Assembly: GCA_025210775.1 (NCBI GenBank) | Contig: JAOARB010000032.1 | Span: 155,694-219,693, forward strand | Length of the DNA stretch: 64,000 bases | Direction of reading: 5' to 3' | DNA from: Prolixibacteraceae bacterium | GTDB taxonomy: Bacteria > Bacteroidota > Bacteroidia > Bacteroidales > Prolixibacteraceae | Part shown: positions 6,875 through 16,425 of the stretch, in pieces | Layout: the number at the start of each line of letters is the position of its first letter | How positions within the stretch are numbered: the stretch's first letter is position 1 | Notes under the pieces: model-generated | What the model was told of the DNA's origin: nothing | Databases searched by the model: none | The model's input: the letters and a program-made list of their open reading frames with translations, nothing else | Made by a program: the position numbers and the translations under genes

Positions 6875-9466
6875 TTAAATCCATCTCACTAATTTAAGGT
6901 CTTGACGATTAGCCAATAGATCATTAGATGGATAAATACGGATACCATAATTGTATGTTCCAGGTTTATCCAAATTCAAATCTAACTCATAATGAGCAAA
7001 TTGACTTTCATCTAATTCTTTATTTATATTGAAAAGATCCGTAGATACAATCTTTGGATTCTCGTCTAATGTCGCAATGACAAGTTCTACATTAATATCT
7101 TCAGACTTTAACCCTTTAAGATCAAGAGTCACTCTTGAAGTATACTTGTGTCCCATAATATAAGAATTACGGATACCATCCTCAAGATCAATATTAATCA
7201 CTTCAATCTTATTCCAATTTTCAAGAACTGCCTTTTTCCACTCTACTAATTCTTGTACAGCCTTTCTTTCGTTAGACTCAAGAAGCTCTTTTCTCTCTAA
7301 CATTGGAAGATAGAAACGCTGGTTGTAGTCATTCACCATACGACTCATGGTAAAATGAGGGACAACCTCAGCATATGAATTCTTGATATATTGAACCCAG
7401 CGGTGAGGTACATCATACTCATCTCTATAGTAGTAAGCAGGAGCAATCTCATTCTCAATAATATTATAGATTGTATCTGCATCTAACTCATCTTGATGAT
7501 TCTGATTTTCATAGGCACGTTCTTGTGTCAATGCCCATCCTGCTTCAGGTTTATATCCTTCACACCACCATCCATCAAGAACAGAGAAGTGTAGTGTACC
7601 ATTCATAACAGCTTTCTCTCCACTAGTACCAGAAGCTTCTAAAGGTCGTGTTGGTGTATTCATCCATACATCTACTCCTTGAACTAATTTCTTAGCCACT
7701 TCCATATCATAGTTCTCTAAGAAAATGATCTTACCAATGAATTCTTTTCTTTGAGACACTTCATGAATAAAACGGATCAAATCCTGACCAGCCTTATCTG
7801 CAGGGTGTGCTTTACCAGCAAATAATAATTGTACTGGACGATTTGGATTATTTACAATCGCATTCAATCGTTCAATATTTCTAAACAATAGATGTGCACG
7901 CTTATATGTTGCGAAACGACGAGCAAAACCAATAGTTAAAGTAGTTGGATTAAATTTATGTAAGATATTACTTACTAAATTTGGATCGATAGTACCTTTA
8001 AAAGTATGGTTATTCACCCTGCGTTGGATATCTTCAAACAAGAAGGATTTCAACTTAAGTTTGGTTTGCCAGATCTCTGTGTCATGTACACGATAAATCT
8101 GATTCCAAACGTTAGTCTCTTTCTCTTCATTATAGTTATTAATATCTACTTCTTCTTTATCATTACGAAGCTTCTTATGAATCGATTTCCATATAGGATT
8201 GGTCCATGTTGGATAGTGAACACCATTGGTTACGAAGCCAATATTGGTTAACTCCTCAGGTCTATATCCTGGATAAAGTGGAGCCAATAATTCACGACTT
8301 ACAGCACCATGTAGCTTACTTACTCCATTAATATTATTAGAGAAATTAGAAGCTAGGTAACTCATATTAAAATGATCCTCATAAGGATTAGCTTTACCTA
8401 ATTCCAAAAGATGATCAAAACCAATACCTAATCTATTCGCATAATTATAGAAATATGTTTTAAATAGATCTACGTGGAAAGAATCATGACCCGCTGGCAC
8501 AGGAGTATGAGTTGTAAATAGGTTGGTTGCCTTCACTATTTCAGCAGCTTCCATAAAACTCATCTTACCTTTTGCTACGTAATTGGCAATACGCTCTAGA
8601 CAAATAAAAGCAGCATGCCCCTCATTACAATGGTAGATATCTGATTTAACACCGCATTTCTCTAGCACTTTAATACCACCAATACCTAGTACGATCTCTT
8701 GCTTTAATCGGTTTTCATTATCTCCTCCGTAAAGGTGGTGAGTAATAGAACGATCATACTCTTGGTTCGCTTCAAAGTCTGTATCTAAAAGTAATAGTGG
8801 TATAGAACCTACATTAGCTTCCCAAACACGAATAAAAACTTTTCTATCTGGAAGGTCTACATCCACAACTACCCATGAACCATTACTATCATAAACAGGT
8901 TTAACAGGTATTTTTGTAAATGTCTCTTCTTCGTAAACAGCAGTTTGTTCTCCTTTTCCATTAATGGCTTGTGTAAAATAGCCATAACGATAAAGAAGAC
9001 CGATACCGGTCATATTTACATTAAGATCAGAACACTCTTTTAGGTAATCCCCAGCAAGAACGCCTAAACCTCCTGAATATATTTTAAGACTCGCATGAAG
9101 ACCAAATTCCATACTAAAATAGGCAATGGATGGTCCTAGTGGAGTCTTTCTCTTTTCTAAATATTGATCAAGACGTTTTTCTACTTTTGCCATCTTTAGA
9201 CGGAAGTCATGATCATCAACTAAATTTCTTAATCTATCTAATGGTACTTCTTGCAATAATACTATTGGATTCTTATTGCATTTATGCCATAGATCCGAAT
9301 CAATAGCCTCAAACAAATCTTGAGCATCATCATTCCATGACCACCAAAGGTTATTTGCAATCTTTTTTAAAGGGGATAGCTCTTCAAAGAGCTCAGACTC
9401 AATAACAATCTTCTTCCAATTTGGAGAAGTTGCAGTATTGGCACTGAAGAGTGAATAATTTTCCAT
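6875..9466 (-). CDS. glgP: Alpha-glucan (glycogen/maltodextrin) phosphorylase
   Basis: An 863-residue GT35 enzyme that releases glucose 1-phosphate from alpha-1,4-glucan ends. The first ~100 residues are the DUF3417 region of the short bacterial type (NNLWWSWNDDAQDLF). The active site shows THTPVPAGHD, NGVHYPTW and the pyridoxal-phosphate segment EASGTSGEKAVMNG, where K618 should carry the cofactor. It is the last gene of a minus-strand glycogen cluster (debrancher, GT4 synthase, GH57 amylase, phosphorylase). A hairpin separates it from the amylase gene, so its dose may be set separately. The length fits the Bacteroidota type rather than the E. coli type. Confidence 0.95.
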   Translation of the reverse strand: MENYSLFSANTATSPNWKKIVIESELFEELSPLKKIANNLWWSWNDDAQDLFEAIDSDLWHKCNKNPIVLLQEVPLDRLRNLVDDHDFRLKMAKVEKRLDQYLEKRKTPLGPSIAYFSMEFGLHASLKIYSGGLGVLAGDYLKECSDLNVNMTGIGLLYRYGYFTQAINGKGEQTAVYEEETFTKIPVKPVYDSNGSWVVVDVDLPDRKVFIRVWEANVGSIPLLLLDTDFEANQEYDRSITHHLYGGDNENRLKQEIVLGIGGIKVLEKCGVKSDIYHCNEGHAAFICLERIANYVAKGKMSFMEAAEIVKATNLFTTHTPVPAGHDSFHVDLFKTYFYNYANRLGIGFDHLLELGKANPYEDHFNMSYLASNFSNNINGVSKLHGAVSRELLAPLYPGYRPEELTNIGFVTNGVHYPTWTNPIWKSIHKKLRNDKEEVDINNYNEEKETNVWNQIYRVHDTEIWQTKLKLKSFLFEDIQRRVNNHTFKGTIDPNLVSNILHKFNPTTLTIGFARRFATYKRAHLLFRNIERLNAIVNNPNRPVQLLFAGKAHPADKAGQDLIRFIHEVSQRKEFIGKIIFLENYDMEVAKKLVQGVDVWMNTPTRPLEASGTSGEKAVMNGTLHFSVLDGWWCEGYKPEAGWALTQERAYENQNHQDELDADTIYNIIENEIAPAYYYRDEYDVPHRWVQYIKNSYAEVVPHFTMSRMVNDYNQRFYLPMLERKELLESNERKAVQELVEWKKAVLENWNKIEVINIDLEDGIRNSYIMGHKYTSRVTLDLKGLKSEDINVELVIATLDENPKIVSTDLFNINKELDESQFAHYELDLNLDKPGTYNYGIRIYPSNDLLANRQDLKLVRWI

Positions 9467-9483
9467 GTCTTAGTGTTTATATG

Positions 9484-9522
9484 AGAGGAACGATCTTTTC
9501 AATAAAAAAAGATCGAACCTCT
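9484..9522 (-). terminator. Hairpin between the GH57 amylase gene and glgP
   Basis: A long stem (AGAGG-AA-CGATCTTTT at 9484-9499 with AAAAGATCG-AA-CCTCT at 9507-9522) around a short loop, with the internal AA/AA unpaired. It lies inside the operon, 18 bases upstream of the glgP start. No strong T-run follows on the minus strand, so it may be an attenuator or an RNA-stability element rather than a full terminator. Confidence 0.55.
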
Positions 9523-9574
9523 TAGGTGTTTTTATCTCTAATGATTTGAATCAATGTAAATACTATACTTTGTA

Positions 9575-10825
9575 CTACTCACACTGTGTTTCGATAATCT
9601 TTTTAAGATGATCTATTCCGTGTTCTAGTTTCTTCTCAGGGGTTTCTTTCTCTAATTGAATACGAAAATCATTTATCACATTCATGTAATTTATAAATGC
9701 ATCATATGGAGATTCATAAGGGGTTTCACGCCATTGCACTTGTCCATCAGAAAACCATTTTGTACTCATATAATTAAAATGATCTGATGATTGTAGATAG
9801 TTCCATTCTCTACATTTCTCTTGATCCTTACACTCATTCATTAATGGTTGGATATCATATAACTTAGCAAAAGCCTCCTTCTGAAGATCATTACCAAGCC
9901 ATGCAGAAAGATCTCTCTCTTCGTCACTCCAAGAAATTGGATACGTCACATGTACAGCAGAGATCGTTTGTAACTCTTCAATTGTTTTAGAAGGAGTATC
10001 AAATTCAACAGACTCATCTTCTACAACCAAAGGAACGATAGAAGAGATAAACTCATATATTCCTGAATCTTTAGTGTTATACTTACCTATCGATTCATAA
10101 TCAAAACAAATATTATAAACCTCTTCTTTAGGATCTGAATCTTTTATCCAAGAGAAATATTTTTCTGCTGTTAATGGATATTCACTCCACTCTGTATTAG
10201 AGAATTTAAAACGAATATCATCACTTAGTTTATAGTTACGTAACAGCACTTTTAGTCTTGGATTAATCGCATTACAATAAACAAAATTTGGACTCTTCCA
10301 TCCCAAAATATGTTTTGCACCCTCAGTAATCATTCCATCGAAACCTAATTCTGCAACAGTCTCACCTATTTCATCCGAATATATTAAGTGCGTATTCCTA
10401 AAAACTTTAGGTTTTTGTCCGAACAATTCTTCTATGACTCTACTATGTTGAGTTACCTGCCTCTTAAACTCCTCTTTATTATTTACAGAGGCCAATGAAT
10501 GTGCGTAAGTTTCTGATAAAAATTCAACACATCCTGTTTGAGCCAATCTCTGGAATGATTCAATTACTATTGGACAATAGTTTTGGAACAACTCTAATGT
10601 CGTTCCAGATATAGAAAAGGCAACCTTAAAAGCACCTTTATACTTCTCAATCAACGATAACAAACGATCATTGTTTGGTAAGTATACAGAAGTTGCCATA
10701 TTTTGGATCTCACTCTCGTTATGATAATCATCAAAATAATAATGATCATTTCCAATATCTAGGAAACGATACTTTCTAAGGTTATAAGGGTGATGTATCT
10801 GGAAATAAAGTGAAATTTTTTTCAT
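9575..10825 (-). CDS. GH57 alpha-amylase-like glycoside hydrolase
   Basis: A 416-residue GH57 protein without a signal peptide, so cytoplasmic. The N-terminus reads LYFQIHHPYNLRKY, the usual GH57 beginning with an HxP-like motif. Further conserved blocks are FSISGTTLEL, FLSETYAHSLAS, ITEGAKHILGW (candidate nucleophile Glu) and CFDYESIG (candidate acid/base Asp). GH57 members of this size sit beside the glycogen debrancher and GT4 genes in many Bacteroidota and are annotated as alpha-amylase or 4-alpha-glucanotransferase. The exact reaction, hydrolysis or transfer, cannot be decided here. It starts 12 bases after the synthase gene ends and is clearly in the same operon. Confidence 0.85.
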   Translation of the reverse strand: MKKISLYFQIHHPYNLRKYRFLDIGNDHYYFDDYHNESEIQNMATSVYLPNNDRLLSLIEKYKGAFKVAFSISGTTLELFQNYCPIVIESFQRLAQTGCVEFLSETYAHSLASVNNKEEFKRQVTQHSRVIEELFGQKPKVFRNTHLIYSDEIGETVAELGFDGMITEGAKHILGWKSPNFVYCNAINPRLKVLLRNYKLSDDIRFKFSNTEWSEYPLTAEKYFSWIKDSDPKEEVYNICFDYESIGKYNTKDSGIYEFISSIVPLVVEDESVEFDTPSKTIEELQTISAVHVTYPISWSDEERDLSAWLGNDLQKEAFAKLYDIQPLMNECKDQEKCREWNYLQSSDHFNYMSTKWFSDGQVQWRETPYESPYDAFINYMNVINDFRIQLEKETPEKKLEHGIDHLKKIIETQCE

Positions 10826-10837
10826 ATTTGTTTGATT

Positions 10838-12136
10838 TTAAGCGTTTACTAAGTCTAGTGTATATTGGTATACGTTTCTAACGTGCTCTGCAGAGTTTTT
10901 CCATTCTAAACTATCTACCTCTACACGACCATGTTTCTTAAACATTCGTGATAGAGATGGATATTCTAGTATCCCATAAATAGAATCTGCCAAAGCATTT
11001 ACATCCCAGAAATCAACTTTTATAGCATGTTTTAATACTTCCGCCACTCCTGATTGTTTTGAAATGATTACTGGAACATCAGCCTGCATAGCTTCCAAAG
11101 GTGAGATACCAAAAGGCTCTGACACAGAAGGCATCACATAAACATCACTAATACGAAGCATATCAAATACCTCATCTCCTTTTAAGAATCCTGTAAAATG
11201 GAATTTATCCGAAATACCTAAAGCAGCAGTACGGGTAATCATCTTATTCATCAAATCACCATTACCGGCCATTACAAATCGAACATTATCTGTTTTCTCT
11301 AATACCTTATGGGCGGCTTCAATAAAATATTCAGGACCTTTTTGCATTGTAATACGTCCTAAGAAAGTAACAATCTTCTCATCCACACCTTTACGAATAG
11401 ACAACTCTTTCTTTTTAATAGGTTCCACAGCATTATAGACTGTTTCAACCTTATTTGGATCGATGCCATATTTCTCAATCACGATATTACGAGTTAAATT
11501 ACTCACCGTAATAATTCTATCAGCCATCTCCATTCCTTCACGCTCAATAGCATAAACCTTAGGGTTAACACTACCACCACTTCTATCGAAGTCGGTGGCA
11601 TGAACATGAATAACTAATGGTTTACCAGAAACTTTCTTAGCTTCTATACCAGCTGGATATGCCAGCCAGTCATGGGCATGTATGATATCGAAATCATTAT
11701 CTTGTGCAATCACTCTTGCAACCAAAGAATATCTATATATCTCTTGAATTAGATCTGCCCCATATTTACCTGAAAAAGACAAACAACCATCCTCATTGGT
11801 CTCAACCAACTTAGACTGTGCTTGGATTTTTTTCTGTGTTATATTATAGAATTCCTCTTCTCCTACATAAGGAATAAGGTTAGACTGAACTTCATAAAAA
11901 TCAATCTTCTTTTGAACATCCTCAAAAGTTACATCTCTATGTGCGATAGCAACATCTCCAGCGCCAATAATATTTTGGACTTTAGTTGTATCTTCATCAC
12001 CATATGCTTTTGGAACTACAAAAGTGACCTCAACGTCTTCAAAATTGGCTAATCCTTTGGTTAAACCATAGCTTGCTGTTCCCAAACCACCACTAATATG
12101 TGGTGGAAATTCCCAGCCGAACATTAATACTTTCAT
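10838..12136 (-). CDS. GT4 glycosyltransferase, probable glycogen synthase
   Basis: A 432-residue GT-B enzyme starting MKVLMFGWEFPPHISGGLG, which carries the glycine-rich donor loop of starch/glycogen synthases. Further features are HAHDWLAYPAG, VHATDFDRSGG, TFLGRITMQKGPEYF and the PSVSEPFGISPLEAM block with the paired glutamates of retaining GT4 enzymes. Proteins like this act as the glycogen synthase in Bacteroidota that lack the classical GT5 GlgA next to a debrancher. It lies between the debrancher (9 bases upstream) and the GH57 gene (12 bases downstream). ADP-glucose as donor is inferred, not visible. Confidence 0.85.
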   Translation of the reverse strand: MKVLMFGWEFPPHISGGLGTASYGLTKGLANFEDVEVTFVVPKAYGDEDTTKVQNIIGAGDVAIAHRDVTFEDVQKKIDFYEVQSNLIPYVGEEEFYNITQKKIQAQSKLVETNEDGCLSFSGKYGADLIQEIYRYSLVARVIAQDNDFDIIHAHDWLAYPAGIEAKKVSGKPLVIHVHATDFDRSGGSVNPKVYAIEREGMEMADRIITVSNLTRNIVIEKYGIDPNKVETVYNAVEPIKKKELSIRKGVDEKIVTFLGRITMQKGPEYFIEAAHKVLEKTDNVRFVMAGNGDLMNKMITRTAALGISDKFHFTGFLKGDEVFDMLRISDVYVMPSVSEPFGISPLEAMQADVPVIISKQSGVAEVLKHAIKVDFWDVNALADSIYGILEYPSLSRMFKKHGRVEVDSLEWKNSAEHVRNVYQYTLDLVNA

Positions 12137-12145
12137 AATTCTATT

Positions 12146-14119
12146 TTAAACAGATGCAACCTCAAATTTCTTTTCTAGCTCTTTTATCATTCTCTCTGCA
12201 TACAATAGTGCATTCACAGACCAACCTTGAGAAATAGCTCCAGATGGTTCATGTGGTGGATTACCACTATATACTTCTGATATAGAACCAATACAGTGTT
12301 GATGAATTTCTTTCTCAAATTCTTTTAGGACAGATTTACTAAATGCCAATCCTCCTCTTTTATGAATTCTCAAATAGGATTTCACAAACGGTGCAATCAA
12401 CCATGGGTGAGCATTTCCTTGATGCATTGCTACCGACCTTTTATCTTGGGTTCCTTTAGAGTCTCCTTTATAGCGCGAATCACGAGGACTTAATGAGCGG
12501 ATACCATTAGGTGTAAGAAGTTCTTTCTTTACAATACTTAAAACTTTCTTCTCAACCTCTCGGGTTACAGGACTAAAATCTAAAGCAACCGCAACTAACA
12601 TATTTGGACGAATACTCCAGTCTTTTTCACCATTCAATGAAACCAAGTCAGCCAAATAGCCCTTATCATTATTCCAGAACATCTCTCTAAAAGATCTTTT
12701 TACTTTTGGAGCCAACTGTTCCATATCTTTCGACAAGCGATTCTCACCCACTTCTTTTGCAAGATATTGAGTATATTTTATCGCATTATACCAAAGTGCG
12801 TTGACTTCAACAGGAAATCCATTTCGAGGAGTTACAGGAACACTATTTAGTTCAGCATCCATCCATGTTAAGGCGATTGAGCCATCACCACCAGAGATCA
12901 ATCCATTGTCATGCATATGGATCTGATGTCTAGTACCAGAGATAAATGATTGGATGATAGATTCCATATATTTACCATACTGCTTCCAGATTCTCTCTGG
13001 ATCTTTGGTAGCCATCTCCAATTTCTGAAGTACTACAAAGAAATATAAAGAAGCATCCATGGTGTTATAAATATATTTTCCAACACCCCAGTATTTTGGG
13101 AAAAGACCACCTGAGAGTTTCTGTACTTGTGTATCTAAGATTTTCTCAACTGTAGGAATATTCTTTGGATTACTCAACATTCCCATCAAAGAAACGAAAG
13201 TCTGAGTAACAACGCCATCATACCATGGATATCCTGCAATAAGATCCACACTACTTTTACGCTTAACCAAGAACTGATTTGCAGCATTATTTAAAAAGGC
13301 CTTAAAAGAATCCCTCTGCTTACGTTTACTCAACTCCTGCTCAAATACAGTTTTAAGATCTGCAGGATTCTTTTCTTCTTGAAGTGAACAAGAGAAATAA
13401 ACACTCTCTCCTTTTTCTATAGGCAGTTCGAAGTATCCTGGAACATATAGATCTTCGTGGAAATCATATCCACGCTCTTGTTCTTTTGAATACTCTATAT
13501 TTCGGTACCAATCAGGTATCTCGATAAAATCATTCTCTTTTGATAGTTGTAAATACAACTCAGGATATTGAGAGTATAAGCGTTGGTTAATTCCATTTAC
13601 GGAGAATCCATGTTTTGTCTGTACATGCATGTTCTCTTTAGACAAGTTATGAACACATCTAAATGCCATAAAAGGGCGGAAACGCAACGTTGTTTTTGAG
13701 TGTGCTTCTTTCAATGTATACTTTATAATCAATTGGTCTTTATTCTCAACCAAAAGACGTTCCATTGTTAAAATCACTCCACCTACTCGATAGGTTGTTT
13801 TGGGGATAGTATCTATTGAGAAGTCTCTAATATATTTATGTCCTTTAGGCTCATAAAAACCTCCTGGATATTTATGAATTCCCAGATTAAACTCTTCTCC
13901 ATGTTGTATTACAGTAGTATCAAGAGAAGAAAGTAGAACATGTTTATTCCCGTCAAGCTCATCTAGCTGACATACGAATAAACCATGATACTTCCTAGTG
14001 TTACATCCTGTAAGAGTTGTGCAAGAATAAGTTCCAGACTTGTTGGTTCTTAAGATCTCTCTTGGTAGAGAATACTCAAGATTAACAAGCTGATCCTTAT
14101 CAAACTTTAGATAGCTCAT
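12146..14119 (-). CDS. Glycogen debranching enzyme (amylo-alpha-1,6-glucosidase, GH133 type)
   Basis: A 657-residue protein with an N-terminal bis-type GDE domain (about residues 15-255, with CTTLTGCNTRKYHGLFV) and a C-terminal alpha/alpha-barrel domain (about 290-650). Conserved blocks include AGYPWYDGVVTQTF, LTWMDAELNSVPVTPRNG and VEVNALWYNA. It removes alpha-1,6 branch stubs so that the phosphorylase can proceed. It is the first gene of the glycogen operon; about 95 bases of AT-rich DNA separate it from the GSCFA gene upstream, and transcription probably starts there. No signal peptide. Confidence 0.93.
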   Translation of the reverse strand: MSYLKFDKDQLVNLEYSLPREILRTNKSGTYSCTTLTGCNTRKYHGLFVCQLDELDGNKHVLLSSLDTTVIQHGEEFNLGIHKYPGGFYEPKGHKYIRDFSIDTIPKTTYRVGGVILTMERLLVENKDQLIIKYTLKEAHSKTTLRFRPFMAFRCVHNLSKENMHVQTKHGFSVNGINQRLYSQYPELYLQLSKENDFIEIPDWYRNIEYSKEQERGYDFHEDLYVPGYFELPIEKGESVYFSCSLQEEKNPADLKTVFEQELSKRKQRDSFKAFLNNAANQFLVKRKSSVDLIAGYPWYDGVVTQTFVSLMGMLSNPKNIPTVEKILDTQVQKLSGGLFPKYWGVGKYIYNTMDASLYFFVVLQKLEMATKDPERIWKQYGKYMESIIQSFISGTRHQIHMHDNGLISGGDGSIALTWMDAELNSVPVTPRNGFPVEVNALWYNAIKYTQYLAKEVGENRLSKDMEQLAPKVKRSFREMFWNNDKGYLADLVSLNGEKDWSIRPNMLVAVALDFSPVTREVEKKVLSIVKKELLTPNGIRSLSPRDSRYKGDSKGTQDKRSVAMHQGNAHPWLIAPFVKSYLRIHKRGGLAFSKSVLKEFEKEIHQHCIGSISEVYSGNPPHEPSGAISQGWSVNALLYAERMIKELEKKFEVASV

Positions 14120-14213
14120 GTTACTAGATTTTTAGTTTGGTGGTTTGGATGTTATTTATGTAAAAACATCTCTTATTCTCCTAAAGTTAACTGAACTATC
14201 TAAAAAGATGAAA

Positions 14214-15221
14214 TTATTCATGTAAAATTTGACGAAATTGGTGAATTAAATCATCTAAAACGATTGCAGGATGATTATTCTTAATATCATTAATCTTACA
14301 TAACTGCTTATTAATGAATTGTTGATGTGCTTCACTATCTGGATTACTAGGTCGATGATTAGCCGATTTAACTAGCTTGTTAATATCTTTCATCAAGGTT
14401 ACAGTCTTATTATTCATAAAACTTTTTTTCATATGTTCCCAAATATAATCTATTGCCACATCTGATGGGTGAACCATATCTGCTTTATAAAACCTATAAT
14501 CTCGTAGGTCATCCATCATTATTTCATAGGAAGGATAATAATCAATATTCTGTTTACTAAACCCATGAATCAATCGATCTACAGCCAAAAGAAGAGTAGA
14601 TTTACTTAATTGGTTCTCTACTGCCCCATCTCTCATATGTCGAATTGGACTTACAGTAAATGTAACTTGGATATCTGAATTCACTTTCCATAGAGATTTA
14701 AGCAAATCTGCCCACTCCATAATTATCTCATTAGGAGAAAGTCGAAATCGCTTAAATTCCTTTTCAGGTTGTTTATGACAATTTCCCACAACCTTACCTG
14801 TCTCCTTTCTTTCATAAATATATGAAGTGCCAAGAGTTATAAACAGATGTTGAGAAGTCAACAAATAATCATGGGCCATTTGTATCGCGCCGTTTATCTC
14901 TTTTAGAGTATCTTCTTTTGATGATCTATTAAATACACTATGAAATTCAAAAGAACCAAAACTATTTCCCATCCATTGAATTTCATCTTGATCTAACCAT
15001 TCTAGATTAATTACCCTTTTAAGAGCTGAAGCAATAGAACTTGGGTTATATAGAATACCAAGAGGATTTGCGCATACATTAAAAAGGTGTGCTTTTAATT
15101 TACTCCCAATGTTGTCCGTAAAACAAGATCCAAGCAACATTATCTTATCATCGTATGACACCTCTTTATCCGTCTTCAGTGGAGCAATTAAGGTTCTAAA
15201 TGTTTCGTAGTGATTCATCAA
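14214..15221 (-). CDS. GSCFA-domain protein (SGNH-like hydrolase fold)
   Basis: A 335-residue protein with the name-giving motif LLGSCFTDNIG (around residues 29-39) and a downstream VHPSDVAIDYIWE block. These are characteristic of the GSCFA family, which belongs to the SGNH/GDSL clan. Thus S or C in GSCF and H in VHPS are candidate active-site residues. The substrate is unknown. No signal peptide. Its start overlaps the end of the upstream alpha/beta hydrolase gene by 26 bases, so the two are probably translated together and may act on the same compound. Confidence 0.82.
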   Translation of the reverse strand: MMNHYETFRTLIAPLKTDKEVSYDDKIMLLGSCFTDNIGSKLKAHLFNVCANPLGILYNPSSIASALKRVINLEWLDQDEIQWMGNSFGSFEFHSVFNRSSKEDTLKEINGAIQMAHDYLLTSQHLFITLGTSYIYERKETGKVVGNCHKQPEKEFKRFRLSPNEIIMEWADLLKSLWKVNSDIQVTFTVSPIRHMRDGAVENQLSKSTLLLAVDRLIHGFSKQNIDYYPSYEIMMDDLRDYRFYKADMVHPSDVAIDYIWEHMKKSFMNNKTVTLMKDINKLVKSANHRPSNPDSEAHQQFINKQLCKINDIKNNHPAIVLDDLIHQFRQILHE

Positions 15222-16017
15222 TCCAATTGTTTATATATTCAAAAATAACATCTCGTTCATCTGATCGATGCAAATGATGTTTGGTCTTATCAAAAAGTTT
15301 AAAATCTATTCTATCATGATATGAAGCCAATAGCTGACTCGTTTTAGGTGATGTCATACGATCTAAGGCACCATGTAAAATAAGAGTCTTTATTTCAAAC
15401 GTGTTGTCTCTATCCATAATTTTCTTCCCTTGATTCTGTGCATCCACAAAAGTTTGTGTATCCACCTTATAGTGAATCAAAGGATCATTTAAGTCGGAGC
15501 TAAACAACTTCCATTTTCTTGAAAATTGAAATTGTATCCCTTTTTTAGAGAACCACTGACATAAACGAGTAAAACCAGAATATGGAAAATGATCAAACAA
15601 TATCCATGGAGCTGAAATAATCCCCAAAGAGACCTTACTTCGCTTTTCTCCTGTCTGAAGATAACGTAAAGCTATATTCCCTCCCATACTATGTCCATAC
15701 AGTAGAATAGGCCTATCAGGGAAAAGCATCTGTACCTTTTCAACACTCTGATCAATCAAAGCAAATATGTCCTGATATGATCCAATAACAGCCCGTGGTC
15801 CCATAGAACGACCATGCCCTTTCATATCGAAAGAGAAAACAGCCACTCCATGCTCTGCAAAACGACACAACCACTCTTTATAGAACAGCACATGTGCACC
15901 CAATCCATGAATAAAAATCATGATCCTCTTCGGATTATTATCCACTGGCAAAAATTGGGTTGCATAAATCCCATCACCATACCAAGATTTATTATGTATT
16001 TCTACAGAACTACTCAT
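15196..16017 (-). CDS. Alpha/beta hydrolase (monoacylglycerol lipase-like, serine hydrolase)
   Basis: A 273-residue lipase/esterase-type protein. Visible features are IFIHGLGAHVLFY (oxyanion region), FDMKGHGRS, the nucleophile elbow LYGHSMGGN, the acid region HGALDRMTSP and the terminal histidine in DKTKHHLHRS. The layout matches the serine aminopeptidase S33/monoacylglycerol lipase-like group. No signal peptide or membrane segment. The gene is first in a two-gene unit with the GSCFA protein and overlaps it by 26 bases. The natural substrate is unknown. Confidence 0.85.
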   Translation of the reverse strand: MSSSVEIHNKSWYGDGIYATQFLPVDNNPKRIMIFIHGLGAHVLFYKEWLCRFAEHGVAVFSFDMKGHGRSMGPRAVIGSYQDIFALIDQSVEKVQMLFPDRPILLYGHSMGGNIALRYLQTGEKRSKVSLGIISAPWILFDHFPYSGFTRLCQWFSKKGIQFQFSRKWKLFSSDLNDPLIHYKVDTQTFVDAQNQGKKIMDRDNTFEIKTLILHGALDRMTSPKTSQLLASYHDRIDFKLFDKTKHHLHRSDERDVIFEYINNWIDESLRNI

Positions 16018-16177
16018 CTATTACAATTTATCAATCATAACAAATATAAGCACTTTTTAAATCTTAAAGTTTCGAATGAATCAAAATAACACAACATCTT
16101 AACGTAGACTATCTTTCAATATATAGTACGTAGAGAGCGAGGAGGATAAAAACAAAAAATATTGAAGTGTATAAAAA

Positions 16178-16206
16178 CAAAAAAAGCCATCTCTACAGAG
16201 ATAGCT
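16178..16206 (-). terminator. Terminator after tRNA-Gln
   Basis: Stem AGC-C-ATCTCT (16185-16194) with AGAGAT-A-GCT (16197-16206), followed on the minus strand by a T-run (A-rich plus 16178-16185). It lies 10 bases beyond the 3' end of tRNA-Gln. Confidence 0.8.
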
Positions 16207-16215
16207 TTTTTGCTG

Positions 16216-16288
16216 TTGACCCACCAGGGCTCGAACCTGGACTCTTCTGAACCAAAATCAGATGTGTTGCCAATTACACCATAGGTCA
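16216..16288 (-). tRNA. tRNA-Gln (anticodon TTG)
   Basis: On the minus strand the acceptor stem TGACCTA/TGGGTCA is paired with one wobble, followed by discriminator A. The anticodon stem TCTGA/TCAGA encloses loop TTTTGGT with anticodon TTG. The T arm is CCAGG-TTCGAGC-CCTGG. The CCA end is not encoded. A good promoter match lies 32 bases upstream and a terminator 10 bases downstream, so it is probably an independent unit even though it follows the suf genes. The window also contains glnS. Confidence 0.95.
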
Positions 16289-16319
16289 ATCATGTGTGCC
16301 TTATTTGATTAAGACGATG

Positions 16320-16350
16320 CAAATAAAAGGTGTTTTCTGTAAAGTTCAAA
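16320..16350 (-). promoter_or_regulatory. Promoter of tRNA-Gln
   Basis: Read on the minus strand: TTTG (16347-16350), exactly 19 bases, then TTTATTTG (16320-16327), one mismatch from the Bacteroidota -7 consensus TAnnTTTG. It is placed 32 bases upstream of the tRNA 5' end. Confidence 0.7.
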
Positions 16351-16425
16351 ATTTTTAATCAAAAAAAAATCAACTTTTTTCAATCAACACTCATTACCAA
16401 AAAGTTACGAAAACACCCTTTTTTA

